From contig JAXLYE010000004.1 in the NCBI GenBank assembly GCA_046351595.1, forward strand, positions 930,001 to 994,000: a stretch of DNA of 64,000 nt, in the 5' to 3' direction. Under the pieces are notes generated by a model. That model was not told the DNA's origin. It searched no databases and worked only from the letters and a program-made list of their open reading frames with translations. Positions 56,041-64,000 of this stretch are shown here, one piece after another (within the stretch, counting starts at the first letter, position 1; each line of letters starts with the position of its first letter). Origin of the DNA: JAXLYE01 sp046351595 (GTDB lineage Bacteria > Myxococcota_A > Polyangia > Palsa-1104 > JAEUJZ01). Both the position numbers and the translations under genes were made by a program.

Positions 56041-57378
56041 ATGAACCAGCCCGCTGTCGCCTTCCCCCGTGCGCCGCACCCTTCGCAAGCGTCTGGCCGG
56101 AGCCCCCGCGCCGGGCGCGTCGCGAGCCACTTTGAATCGGGCGGCAGCGCCGGCACCACCGGCCCGGCGCGCTCCTGGTCCGGGCGCCTGCTGATCGCGC
56201 TCATGGCCTGCCTGGCCGTCGCGAGCGGGCTGCCCGGGTGCACCGATTCGCCGCGCATCCCCGACGACCTCGAGGCCTTCTACGCCGAGCTGCAGGACAG
56301 CGCGCGCGCCTTCCCGCAGACCGGCGGCGCCTGGGCGCAGCACTACGGCGACGCGCCTTTTTACGGCACCGCGTTCACCGTGCGCGCCGGACTCCGCGAC
56401 GTGCGCGCCGACTACCTCGCGCTCGCCGACGCCAGCGCCGAGAACGCCCGCTCGATCCTGCGCCGCGCCGCCAAGGATCCGAGCTACTTCCTCGAGGATC
56501 TCGAGCAGGTGATGATGTCCGCGCTCGGCCTGATTGACTACGCGGCGGCCCGCGGCGAGAAGGCCCCGCCCGTCGAGGTCGAGCAGATCATCGACGTCAT
56601 CAACGCCTTCGCCGTGGGCCTGGGGCGCTACGTCGATCTCGACGCCGGGCAGTTTGCGATCAAGACCTACGGGCCGACCGCGATCACGGCCGCGGTGGCG
56701 CTGCTCAACCTGCAGTACGCGACCTACTTCCCGGGCGAGATCGCCGACGAGCGCACCGTCGAGGCGCGCCGCATCGTCGAGACCATCGACCGCCGCGCGC
56801 ACGCCCCGGGCAAGGGCTACCGCGTCCGCCCCGGCGAGGAGCTGCTGGAGCTTTACCCGAACACGATGATGATGCTGGTGCTGTGCCGCCTGTACGAGCG
56901 CACCGGCGAGGTCGGCTACATCGAGCAGGCGGCCGATGTGTTCGAGGCGATCCAGCCGCTCAAGAACCGCGCCCGCGGCGGCTACAACTCGCCGTACTCG
57001 GCGGCCGCGATGGGCGCCAAGACCGACGACTACAGCACCCTGTCGAGCCAGAACTACCTGACGCTGGCGCTCGCGCTGCTCTATATCGACACCGGTGACC
57101 GCCGCTACTTCGACGAGGCCATCGGCGTCCTGCGCTTCGTCAAGGACCACCTGTACGACCCGGCGCAGCGCCGCGTCCTGCACCACTTCATCGACGGGCG
57201 CATCGCGGCCCCGACCGACCCGGAGTACTTCTGCACCGGCTGCAACTTCCAGCTCCTGTATGTGGTGTTCTACCTGAAGCACCACGCGCTCGGCACCTTG
57301 GCCCCCGGGCCCGCCGAGCCCCAGGGCCTCAACACCCGCAACCGACTTAAACCCAGCTTAGGTTCGACCCCGACATAA
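56041..57378 (+). CDS. Lipoprotein with alpha/alpha-barrel (six-hairpin-like) fold
   Basis: A 445-residue lipoprotein. A ~48-residue Pro/Ser/Arg leader precedes the hydrophobic segment (LLIALMACLAVASG) and lipobox LPGC (Cys67). The mature part is paired helices with hairpin motifs such as GYNSPYSAAAMGAKTDDY, LTLALALLYIDTGDRRYFDE and FVKDHLYD, resembling the alpha/alpha toroid of YyaL-like or glycosidase-like proteins. A late F-C-T-G-C pair could bind metal or form a disulfide. AGGAAG precedes the ATG at 56041. Substrate unknown; possibly a glycan-active or glycan-binding surface protein. Confidence 0.7.
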   Translation: MNQPAVAFPRAPHPSQASGRSPRAGRVASHFESGGSAGTTGPARSWSGRLLIALMACLAVASGLPGCTDSPRIPDDLEAFYAELQDSARAFPQTGGAWAQHYGDAPFYGTAFTVRAGLRDVRADYLALADASAENARSILRRAAKDPSYFLEDLEQVMMSALGLIDYAAARGEKAPPVEVEQIIDVINAFAVGLGRYVDLDAGQFAIKTYGPTAITAAVALLNLQYATYFPGEIADERTVEARRIVETIDRRAHAPGKGYRVRPGEELLELYPNTMMMLVLCRLYERTGEVGYIEQAADVFEAIQPLKNRARGGYNSPYSAAAMGAKTDDYSTLSSQNYLTLALALLYIDTGDRRYFDEAIGVLRFVKDHLYDPAQRRVLHHFIDGRIAAPTDPEYFCTGCNFQLLYVVFYLKHHALGTLAPGPAEPQGLNTRNRLKPSLGSTPT

Positions 57379-57448
57379 GACGGCTGCTCGTCGCCGGTCC
57401 GGTCGCGAATCCGCGCCGGCTGGCCTATAACGCAGCGAAGGCACGTTC

Positions 57449-58978
57449 ATGATCCACCTGTTTCAACTGCTCTCCGACTCCACGGTCGACTGGATCGTCC
57501 ACAACAGCACCGAGGCGCGCGTCGACGCGGGCGAGGTCCTCATCCGCGAAGGCACGCGCATCTCGTCGATGTACATCGTCACCGAGGGCCTGCTCGGCGT
57601 GTACACCGGCTCGGCCGGCAACAAGAAGATCAGCCACGTCGGTCCCGGCGCGGTCGTCGGCGAGATGTCGTTCGTCGAGGACACCGCCACCGCCGCCTCG
57701 ATCATCGCGATTGAGCAGACGCACCTTCTGGAGCTGTCGCGCGACAAGCTCACCGAGCAGACCACGGCGGATCCGGTCTTTGCCGCCGACTTCTACCGCG
57801 CCATCGCGGTGACGCTGTCGCAGCGGCTGCGCACGGCCCAGGCCAGCGCCCGCGCCGACGCCGGACCGGCCTACGACGATCCGCACTGGCGCGCCGCGGT
57901 CGACCTCATCGCCGACTTCAAGCGCATGCTGCTCGAGGCGGACCAGGAGTCGATCAAGAACGACGTGGTCTCGGAAGAAACCTACCAGCGCCTCGACGAC
58001 AAGCTGCGCGAGCTGCAGACGGTGAGCAAGCAGATGCTGATCGACGAGTCGCCGCTCAGCCCGTACATGCGCGAGCAGCTCGGCGCGCTGCTCCAGACGG
58101 AGCTCTTGCCGTTCGTGCTGATGACCAGCACCGCCGAGCGCTTCTACTCCAAGCCGCGCGGCTACGCCGGCGACTACTTCACCATCGAGCGCATCTACCA
58201 GAACCAGCCGAGCGGCGCCGGACGCCTGGGCGCGGTCTTCGATCGCCTGTTCCTCGAGGCCCCGGCCTCGGTCGCGGTGCGCAACCGCCGCCCGCTCATC
58301 GTCGAGGAGATCAAGAAGACGCTGGCCAACAAGAAGACCGGCCCGGCGCGTGTCCTGTCGCTGGCCTGCGGCCCGGCGCGCGAGATCACCGACGTCTACG
58401 CCTCGCTGACCGAGAAGACGAAGCTGGTCGCGACGCTGCTCGACATCGACCTGCAGGCGCTCGCCTTCGTCGCCGACTGGCGCGACAAGGCGGGCCTCAA
58501 GACCAAGATCCAGCTGCTCAACGCGAACCTCATCCAGCTCGCGCTCGGCCGCGCCACCCTCGACATCCCGCCGCAGGATCTGGTCTACAGCATCGGCCTC
58601 ATCGACTACTTCGACGAGCGCCTGGTCATCAAGATGCTGGACTTCATCTACAAGGTGCTGGCGCCGGGCGGCCGCGTCATCCTCGGCAACTTCCACATCC
58701 GCAACCCGTCGCGCGCGATCATGGACTTCCTGCTCGAGTGGCACCTGGTCCACCGCACCGAGGAGGACATGGACCGCCTGTTCGAGAAGTCGGCGTTCCG
58801 CCGCAAGTCGACGAGCATCCGCTTCGAGCCGCAGGGCGTGAACATGTTCGCCGAGTGCATCAAGGAAGTCATCCCCGAGGCCGGCAAGGAGCCGCCGAAG
58901 GAGGCGGGCCGGGACGCGCTCAAGGATCTGGCCACGGAGCTCGGCCGCAGCCCGTCCAAGGCGAGCATCCCGACGTAG
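57449..58978 (+). CDS. Cyclic-nucleotide-binding domain fused to a SAM methyltransferase
   Basis: A 509-residue cytoplasmic protein. Residues 1-125 are a cNMP-binding (Crp-like) sensor: AGEVLIREGTRISSMYIVTEG, GPGAVVGEMSFVED, but no helix-turn-helix. A helical linker follows. From ~235 the catalytic part has RFYSKPRGYAGDYFTIE, PASVAVRNRRPL, motif I RVLSLACGPAREI and LDIDLQAL, with a late VLAPGGRVILGNFH. The catalytic half resembles, from memory, methyltransferases annotated as making 3-hydroxypalmitate methyl ester (PhcB-like). Activity is probably gated by a cyclic nucleotide. ATG at 57449 with GAAGG upstream. The last 40 residues are charged and flexible. Confidence 0.8.
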   Translation: MIHLFQLLSDSTVDWIVHNSTEARVDAGEVLIREGTRISSMYIVTEGLLGVYTGSAGNKKISHVGPGAVVGEMSFVEDTATAASIIAIEQTHLLELSRDKLTEQTTADPVFAADFYRAIAVTLSQRLRTAQASARADAGPAYDDPHWRAAVDLIADFKRMLLEADQESIKNDVVSEETYQRLDDKLRELQTVSKQMLIDESPLSPYMREQLGALLQTELLPFVLMTSTAERFYSKPRGYAGDYFTIERIYQNQPSGAGRLGAVFDRLFLEAPASVAVRNRRPLIVEEIKKTLANKKTGPARVLSLACGPAREITDVYASLTEKTKLVATLLDIDLQALAFVADWRDKAGLKTKIQLLNANLIQLALGRATLDIPPQDLVYSIGLIDYFDERLVIKMLDFIYKVLAPGGRVILGNFHIRNPSRAIMDFLLEWHLVHRTEEDMDRLFEKSAFRRKSTSIRFEPQGVNMFAECIKEVIPEAGKEPPKEAGRDALKDLATELGRSPSKASIPT

Positions 58979-59099
58979 CCCGCGCGCCGCGCGCTCCGTC
59001 TCGCCGCGCTCTCCGTCTTGGCCGACCGCCGCATTGACCCTCGGCGGCGCTCCGCCCTACGATCAGCCTTCGCGCTCTCGCGAGGTGATCAGCCAAGAC

Positions 59100-59471
59100 A
59101 TGTCCTCTCTACCCAAGATCAACAAGACCGTCTTGTCGGTGTTCGCGCCGGTGCTCATCGGTGCCGGCATCCTCGGCTTCCTGACGCCGCCGAGCCTGGC
59201 GCTGATGAGCGGCGCCGCGCCCTACAACCTCTTCCATATCGTCTTCGGGTTCGTCGGCCTGGGGTGTCTATTGAGCAAGCGCCCGGCGCTGATACGCGGC
59301 TTCAATGTCGGGTTCGGGTCGATTGACCTTTATCAGGCGGTGGCGAGTTTTGTCGGGCTGTTTCCGCGAGAGCTGTTTCAGTACAAGGTCGCGGATGATG
59401 TCTTGCATGTTGTGATTGGGGGGATCTTGGTGGGGGTGGGAGTTTGGGCGGATCGACAGGGGGGGAATTAA
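59100..59471 (+). CDS. Small four-helix membrane protein, DUF4383-like
   Basis: A 123-residue protein with four hydrophobic helices (SVFAPVLIGAGILGFL, YNLFHIVFGFVGLGCLL, DLYQAVASFVGLF and DVLHVVIGGILVGVGVW). The order and the segment PYNLFHIVFGFVGL resemble DUF4383 membrane proteins. ATG at 59100; the frame is open to 59034. The second half of the gene and the next ~100 bases are noticeably less GC-rich than their surroundings. Function unknown. Confidence 0.65.
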   Translation: MSSLPKINKTVLSVFAPVLIGAGILGFLTPPSLALMSGAAPYNLFHIVFGFVGLGCLLSKRPALIRGFNVGFGSIDLYQAVASFVGLFPRELFQYKVADDVLHVVIGGILVGVGVWADRQGGN

Positions 59472-59561
59472 TTCGAGAGCAAAAGAAGGCACCTGGCGGT
59501 TGCTCCCTTTGAATCCCTCTTCCCTGCTTGGCTGCTGGCGGGTTGATTGAAGTGGATTTCG

Positions 59562-60572
59562 TTAGGAGGCCATGGCCAGGAGGCGGGGTAACGAGGTCAG
59601 GTCCAGGTTGCCGCCGCATAGGAGGGCCATGACTCGGCGGCCTTGGACGTGGGCGGAGGCGGCGCCGAACAGGGCGGCGGCGCTGGCCAGGGCGCCTGTG
59701 GGCTCTACGACCTGTTTGGCTCGCTCGAGCAGCAGGCGCAGCGCCCTGGCGATGTCGGCCTCGCGGACGGTGACGATGTCGTCGACCAGCGACTGGAGCA
59801 GGGGGAACGTGTAGCGGCCGACCGCTTGGGTCGCTACGCCGTCGGCGATCGTCGTCGGCTGCGGGATGCGCACGATGCGGCCGGCGCGGACCGAGGCCTG
59901 GGCGTCGGCGGCTGTCTCGGGCTCGACGCCGATGATGCGGATGTTTGGGCAGCGGGCCTTGAGCGCGCGGGCCATGCCGCCGATCAGGCCGCCGCCGCCG
60001 ATCGGGATCAGCGCGACCTCCAGATCCGGCTGCTGCTCCGCGAGCTCGAGGCCGATGGTGCCCTGGCCGGCGATGACCCGCGGATCGTCGAAGGGCGGCA
60101 CCAGCGTCGCGCCGCGCTCGGTGCTGAGGCGGGCGGCGATGGCCTCGCGGTCCTCGCGGCGGCGGTCGTAAAGGACGATCTCGGCACGATAGCCGGCGGT
60201 GGCATCGAGCTTCACCTGCGGCGCGTCGCTCGGCATGACCAGCGTCGCCGGCATCCCGAGCAGGCGCGCCGCCAGCGCCACCCCCTGGGCGTGGTTCCCC
60301 GACGAGAACGCGACCACGCCGCGGGCGCGCTCGGCCGGCGGCAAGAGGAGCAGCCGGTTCAGCGCCCCCCGCAGCTTGAACGAGCCGCCGCGCTGCAGGT
60401 GCTCGGCCTTGAAGGTGAGCTCGCACCCCGCCAGCCGCGACAGGGTCGAGCAGGTGAGCAGCGGCGTGCGGTGCACGTAGGGCCGCAGGCGCTGCTCGGC
60501 GGCGACGATGTCGTCGAGCGAGACGGCCAGCTCGGCGTCGGTGCCAGCGGCGGCGGGGTCGGCGGCGTCCAT
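59562..60572 (-). CDS. Threonine/serine dehydratase, PLP-dependent
   Basis: A 336-residue fold type II PLP enzyme that deaminates threonine to 2-oxobutyrate, with serine as an alternative substrate. The Schiff-base lysine is in GGSFKLRGALN, the phosphate loop is SSGNHAQGVALAA and the glycine loop is PIGGGGLIGG. The C-terminal CGGNLDL binds the pyridine nitrogen side. The length fits the short catabolic type without the ACT-like regulatory domain of biosynthetic IlvA. ATG at 60572; GTG at 60584 is possible. It is divergent from the VWA protein gene. Confidence 0.92.
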   Translation of the reverse strand: MDAADPAAAGTDAELAVSLDDIVAAEQRLRPYVHRTPLLTCSTLSRLAGCELTFKAEHLQRGGSFKLRGALNRLLLLPPAERARGVVAFSSGNHAQGVALAARLLGMPATLVMPSDAPQVKLDATAGYRAEIVLYDRRREDREAIAARLSTERGATLVPPFDDPRVIAGQGTIGLELAEQQPDLEVALIPIGGGGLIGGMARALKARCPNIRIIGVEPETAADAQASVRAGRIVRIPQPTTIADGVATQAVGRYTFPLLQSLVDDIVTVREADIARALRLLLERAKQVVEPTGALASAAALFGAASAHVQGRRVMALLCGGNLDLTSLPRLLAMAS

Positions 60573-60657
60573 GGCGCACGACACTACCGCACGGCGAGCG
60601 CCCCCTGTATTACGATTCTCTGCGAGCGTCTAGCGACGCGCACCGAGGGAGGGACCT

Positions 60658-62058
60658 ATGTCTAGCCTGATGTTCCGCAGGATCCCCAACGCACCGAGCC
60701 CGATGCCTGCCCGGCGCTCCGCGCGCGCCGCGTACGCTGCGTCGCGGGCCATCGCGCTCGCCGGGCTGTTCGCCTGGCTCGGCCTCTTTAGCACCGGCGC
60801 GGTCTACGAGCGCAGCGCCGCGGCCAAGCCGTGCCCGACGCTGACCATCCTGCTCGACCAGTCGGCGTCGATGGCGCAGAACCCGCAGGGCTTCGCCGAG
60901 ACCGATCCCAAGAAGCAGAAGTGGGGCATCGCGACCAAGGCGCTGACCGCGCTCAACAACCGCTACACCGGCTTCCTGCCGATCGGGTACGGCAACTTCC
61001 CGACGGAGAACCGCTCGTGCACCGTCGACGAGAACAATACGCAGACCTGGATCCCCGTCGGCTACACCAACCAGAACAAGATCAACAACGCCATGATCGC
61101 CTACCCGTTCTCGGGCGGCAGCACACCGACCTGTGACGCGATTAAGAAGCTGGCGGCCAAGCTGGCGCCGGTCGAAACCACGCGCAGCGCCCACTACGTG
61201 CTGCTGGTCACCGACGGCGCGCCCGCGGACACCTGCTGCGGCGCGGATCCGGTCAAGGCCACGGTCGACGCCATCCGCGCCGCGGCGCAGCAGACGCCGC
61301 CGCTCAAGACCATCGTGGTCGGCTTCGGCCAGCTCGACGTGGCGTCGCGCGACGCCATGAACCAGATGGCGCTGGCTGGCGGCGTCCCCGACAGCACGGA
61401 CCCCAACTTCAAGTACTACCGCGCCGAGGACGAGGCCAACCTCGACGCCGCGATCACGCGCGTGCTCACGGTGGTCCTGGGCGGCGGCGACGCCGGCTCG
61501 TCGGGCACCTGCGAGGACGGCTGCTACGGCACCCCCTGTCCGAGCGGCCAGTACTGCAAACAGAACCAGTGCACGCTCAACCCCTGCGCCGGCGTCACCT
61601 GCATCCCCGGTCAGGCCTGCGCGCCCGATGGCAGCTGCGTCCCGATCTGCGCGATCACCTGCCCCACCGGCTCGCACTGCGACCGCGGGCGCTGCGTCGG
61701 CGATCCGTGCAGCGGCTCGTGCACCTCGGGCCAGAAGTGCGACACCGCGAGCGGGCGCTGCACCCCGGATCCCGCGTGCCAGGGCATCATCTGCCACACC
61801 ACCCAGGGCTGCTTCGGCGGCGCCTGCGTCGACGATCCGTGCAAGTACCTGACCTGCCCGGCGGGCTCGACGTGCAAGGCGTTCATCGGCTCGTGTGAGG
61901 CGATTGACAACGCCGGGATGGCGACGGGGTGCAGCTGTGATCTGCCGCGGGCGGCAGGGCACGGCAGCGAGGGCGGGGGCGCCACCTCGGCGCTCGCGCT
62001 GGCGGCGCTGGCGGCGCTGGTCGCGACGGCGACCCGGCTGCGGCGGCGTGTGAGCTGA
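60658..62058 (+). CDS. VWA-domain surface protein with Cys-rich repeats and MYXO-CTERM tail
   Basis: A 466-residue exported protein. After a signal segment (AIALAGLFAWLGLFSTGAV) comes a von Willebrand A domain (about 58-275) with the metal site LTILLDQSASMA and the strand HYVLLVTDGAP. Then six to seven short Cys-rich units follow (for example CPTGSHCDRGRCVG, CTSGQKCDTASGRC), a type frequent in myxobacteria. The end has TGC (Cys near 425), a Gly linker, a membrane helix (ALALAALAALVATAT) and RLRRR, a MYXO-CTERM sorting signal. GAGGGAGG precedes the ATG. Probably an adhesin. Confidence 0.85.
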   Translation: MSSLMFRRIPNAPSPMPARRSARAAYAASRAIALAGLFAWLGLFSTGAVYERSAAAKPCPTLTILLDQSASMAQNPQGFAETDPKKQKWGIATKALTALNNRYTGFLPIGYGNFPTENRSCTVDENNTQTWIPVGYTNQNKINNAMIAYPFSGGSTPTCDAIKKLAAKLAPVETTRSAHYVLLVTDGAPADTCCGADPVKATVDAIRAAAQQTPPLKTIVVGFGQLDVASRDAMNQMALAGGVPDSTDPNFKYYRAEDEANLDAAITRVLTVVLGGGDAGSSGTCEDGCYGTPCPSGQYCKQNQCTLNPCAGVTCIPGQACAPDGSCVPICAITCPTGSHCDRGRCVGDPCSGSCTSGQKCDTASGRCTPDPACQGIICHTTQGCFGGACVDDPCKYLTCPAGSTCKAFIGSCEAIDNAGMATGCSCDLPRAAGHGSEGGGATSALALAALAALVATATRLRRRVS

Positions 62059-62071
62059 GCGGGGACGGGAC

Positions 62072-62094
62072 GGGAGGGCCCGCGGGCGCCTCCC
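62072..62094. terminator. Hairpin between convergent genes
   Basis: GGGAGG and CCTCCC enclose GCCC-GC-GGGC, forming a nearly continuous GC-rich stem between the convergent VWA and foldase genes. No T-run follows, so it may stop transcription only with help. Confidence 0.4.
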
Positions 62095-62113
62095 AGCGGG
62101 AGAGCGGGGGGAG

Positions 62114-63772
62114 CTAGAAGGGCCGCTCGCGGCAGGGCTCGTACTTCAGGGCGGAGAGGGCCTTGGCCAGCGGGCCCGTCGCTGAGTCGACGCTCATCAG
62201 GTTCTGGTTGACCTTGATCTTGCCGGCGGCCTTGGCGTCGTTGCAGGCGCTCTTGCCCCAGTCGGTCATGGCGCGCGCCCACTTGGTGCGGGCGTACTCG
62301 CTCAGCAGCTCGTCCTTCTTCTTCTCGAACTCGGCCAGGTCGGGCTCCTTGCGCTCCTTGAGGGTGAGGACCAGGAAGCTGCCGCTGACCTCACTCGGGC
62401 CGACCCACTCACCGGGCTTGAGCTTGAAGACGGCGCGGGCCAGCGCCTCGTTGTTGCCGACGCCCTGGACGAGGTCGCCGCGGCGCGCGAACAGGCCCGT
62501 CTCCTCGGCCTGCACGCGGCTGCCGCGCTCGCGCTCGGCGTCGTCGCTGTCGGCCTTGGGGAACAGCTCGCCGAGCTTCTTGCCGGCCTTGAGCTGCTCG
62601 ACGGCGTCGCGCGCGGCGTTCCACGCCATCTCCTTCGACTTCTCCTTGAGGTAGAGCTCCTCGGCGAGCTCGCTGCGCGCCTGGCCGAGGCTGATGTCGC
62701 CCTCGCGGAAGCCCTCGACCTTGATCAGCTCCAGGCCGCGCTTGGTGCGGATGGGGCCGATGAGATCGCCCTCCTTGGCGGCGAAGACCTTCGCCTCGAC
62801 CTCGTCGCCGAAGTCGGTGAAGGTCTTCTTGCGCCAGCCCAGGTCGCCGCCGCGCGGCTTGCTGGCGGTGTCCTCGGTGGTGGTGCGCGCGACGTCGGCG
62901 AACCGGGTGCCGGACTGCAGCGTCTTCTGCGCCGCCTCGAGCTTGGCCTTGGCCTCGTTGACCAGCGCCTCGCCGGCGGTGTCCTTGAGCTCGATGAGGA
63001 TGCGGCGGACGTGGACGTTGCGCTCCTGCTTCGAGTAGACGTCCTTGCGGTCCTCGTACGCCTTCTTGATCTTCTCCTCGTTGGCGCGCGCGAAGTTCTC
63101 GATGTCGGCGTCGCTCGGCGCAAGCTGCTGCTCGAAGCGGAAGGGCGAGAAGCGCACGAACTCGAGGTTGATCTGCGTGTTCTTGTCCTCGAAGTCGGCC
63201 TTGACCTCATCGAGGGCGGCCTTGCTGCCGAGGCGCATCAGCTGGCGCAGCTTGTCGGCGAGCAGCTCGCGCTGCTGGATCTCCATGAACTGCTTGACGG
63301 TGATGCGGTAGGAGTTCTGCACGACCATCTTGAAGCGCTCATAGTCGAAGACGCCGGCCTTGAAGGCGTAGGGGTCGATGGGGCGGAGCACGCCGGCGAT
63401 GTACATGCGGCCCTGCTCGGCGATGAGCTTGGCCGCCTCGTCCTCGGCGACCTGCAGGCCCATCTGCTCGGCCTCGCGCGCGAACAGCTCGCGCTCGATG
63501 AGGCGGTCCATGACCACCTCGCGGATGCGGCGCACCTGCGCGGGATCGTCGGGCATGCGGTTGATGCCGAGGGCCACCTGGGCGAAGTGGAAGTCCTGCT
63601 CGGTGATCTCGTTGCCATACACCTTGGCGGCGTAGCGCCCGCCGAAGTCGAAGCTGGTATCGGTGCCGCTGAAGCTGCCGGGGCCGAAGCTGACGATGAA
63701 GGCGATGATGATGATGCCGAAGAAGATGTAGATGACGGCCGAGCGCGAGTTCTGACGGACCGTTTCGAGCAT
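62114..63772 (-). CDS. PpiD/SurA-like periplasmic peptidyl-prolyl isomerase
   Basis: A 552-residue membrane-anchored foldase. The N-terminus LETVRQNSRSAVIYIFFGII with a single membrane helix (residues 13-30) is typical of PpiD. A SurA-N-like chaperone region follows (KVYGNEITEQDFHFA, VVMDRLIERELFAREA). One parvulin domain lies near 265-370 with VHVRRILIELK, SGTRFADVARTTTEDTASK and GGDLGWRKK; a second, degenerate one may follow. It should assist folding of outer-membrane proteins, of which this window encodes several. AAGGAGCG lies nine bases before the ATG at 63772. Confidence 0.9.
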   Translation of the reverse strand: MLETVRQNSRSAVIYIFFGIIIIAFIVSFGPGSFSGTDTSFDFGGRYAAKVYGNEITEQDFHFAQVALGINRMPDDPAQVRRIREVVMDRLIERELFAREAEQMGLQVAEDEAAKLIAEQGRMYIAGVLRPIDPYAFKAGVFDYERFKMVVQNSYRITVKQFMEIQQRELLADKLRQLMRLGSKAALDEVKADFEDKNTQINLEFVRFSPFRFEQQLAPSDADIENFARANEEKIKKAYEDRKDVYSKQERNVHVRRILIELKDTAGEALVNEAKAKLEAAQKTLQSGTRFADVARTTTEDTASKPRGGDLGWRKKTFTDFGDEVEAKVFAAKEGDLIGPIRTKRGLELIKVEGFREGDISLGQARSELAEELYLKEKSKEMAWNAARDAVEQLKAGKKLGELFPKADSDDAERERGSRVQAEETGLFARRGDLVQGVGNNEALARAVFKLKPGEWVGPSEVSGSFLVLTLKERKEPDLAEFEKKKDELLSEYARTKWARAMTDWGKSACNDAKAAGKIKVNQNLMSVDSATGPLAKALSALKYEPCRERPF

Positions 63773-64000
63773 GCGGGATCGCTCCTTGCCGGGTTTCCTG
63801 TTCTACGTATCGAGGCGGAGACTCTACTTCACCCGGACGGCCCTGTTCAAGCCGCGTCGATGGGGGGGCTGTTGCGGGCATCTCGGGCGTCACGGTGCGG
63901 GGCCTGTCGACTCCGGCCATCCCGCCGCTCCTGCGTCGGGAACCCCTGCGCTCCGGCGCCACCCGCACCGCCGTATGGCGGAGCGGGCCGCGAGCAGGGC
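63773..64000. other. Right-edge interval without a recognised gene
   Basis: About 230 bases upstream of the PpiD-like gene up to the window edge. No gene start, promoter consensus or repeat could be supported here. Confidence 0.4.

Overview
The window is very GC-rich bacterial DNA whose gene content points to a myxobacterium (Myxococcota, probably Polyangia or Nannocystineae-like). The reasons are a complete mevalonate-pathway operon in a bacterium, several PEGA-domain Ser/Thr kinases, MYXO-CTERM-like tails, thrombospondin type 3 repeat proteins, a lysine/alanine-rich histone H1-like protein, and many lipoproteins built from beta-propellers. This placement is an inference from family content; no 16S gene or tRNA was seen. 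All family assignments are by reading motifs, without database searches.

Layout. 1-2891 (minus): start of an acyl-CoA ligase, an FMN reductase and a methyltransferase/TPR protein. 2892-4001: gene-free, repeat-rich. 4002-9649 (plus): type 2 IPP isomerase, mevalonate kinase, diphosphomevalonate decarboxylase, phosphomevalonate kinase and class II HMG-CoA reductase, with overlapping or nearly touching genes. After a 42-bp-period repeat array comes a Rieske oxygenase. 11353-17022: OmpA/TSP3 proteins, an MFS exporter and a degenerate sensor kinase. 18149-25355 (minus): the housekeeping run tilS-ftsH-folP-cdaA-cdaR. 25415-33714: mixed single genes, the histone-like gene and a MYXO-CTERM protein with autotransporter-type repeats.

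33786-54265 is the signalling and envelope region. Cassette A (38213 to 33786, minus) is a PEGA Ser/Thr kinase, an overlapping TPR membrane protein and a 14-blade propeller lipoprotein. A 14-repeat WD40 lipoprotein is divergent from it across an 11-bp-period repeat array. Cassette B (52515 to 46117, minus) is a second PEGA kinase, a TPR/propeller gene, and a fusion of an inactive trypsin-like domain with a P-loop ATPase. The TPR/propeller gene of cassette B is cut in two by a segment of about 1.68 kb carrying phaZ (intracellular polyhydroxyalkanoate depolymerase). The two halves rejoin in frame at a 7-bp direct repeat and then make exactly seven blades. A pseudokinase with the same PEGA architecture is divergent from kinase B. 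Between the cassettes lie a large lipoprotein and a TonB-dependent receptor.

54294-64000: PepSY protein, single-strand binding protein, alpha/alpha-barrel lipoprotein, cyclic-nucleotide-binding methyltransferase, small membrane protein, threonine dehydratase, VWA/MYXO-CTERM protein and a PpiD-like periplasmic foldase. The most unusual content is the kinase / TPR-propeller / pseudoprotease-ATPase set and its interruption by phaZ.
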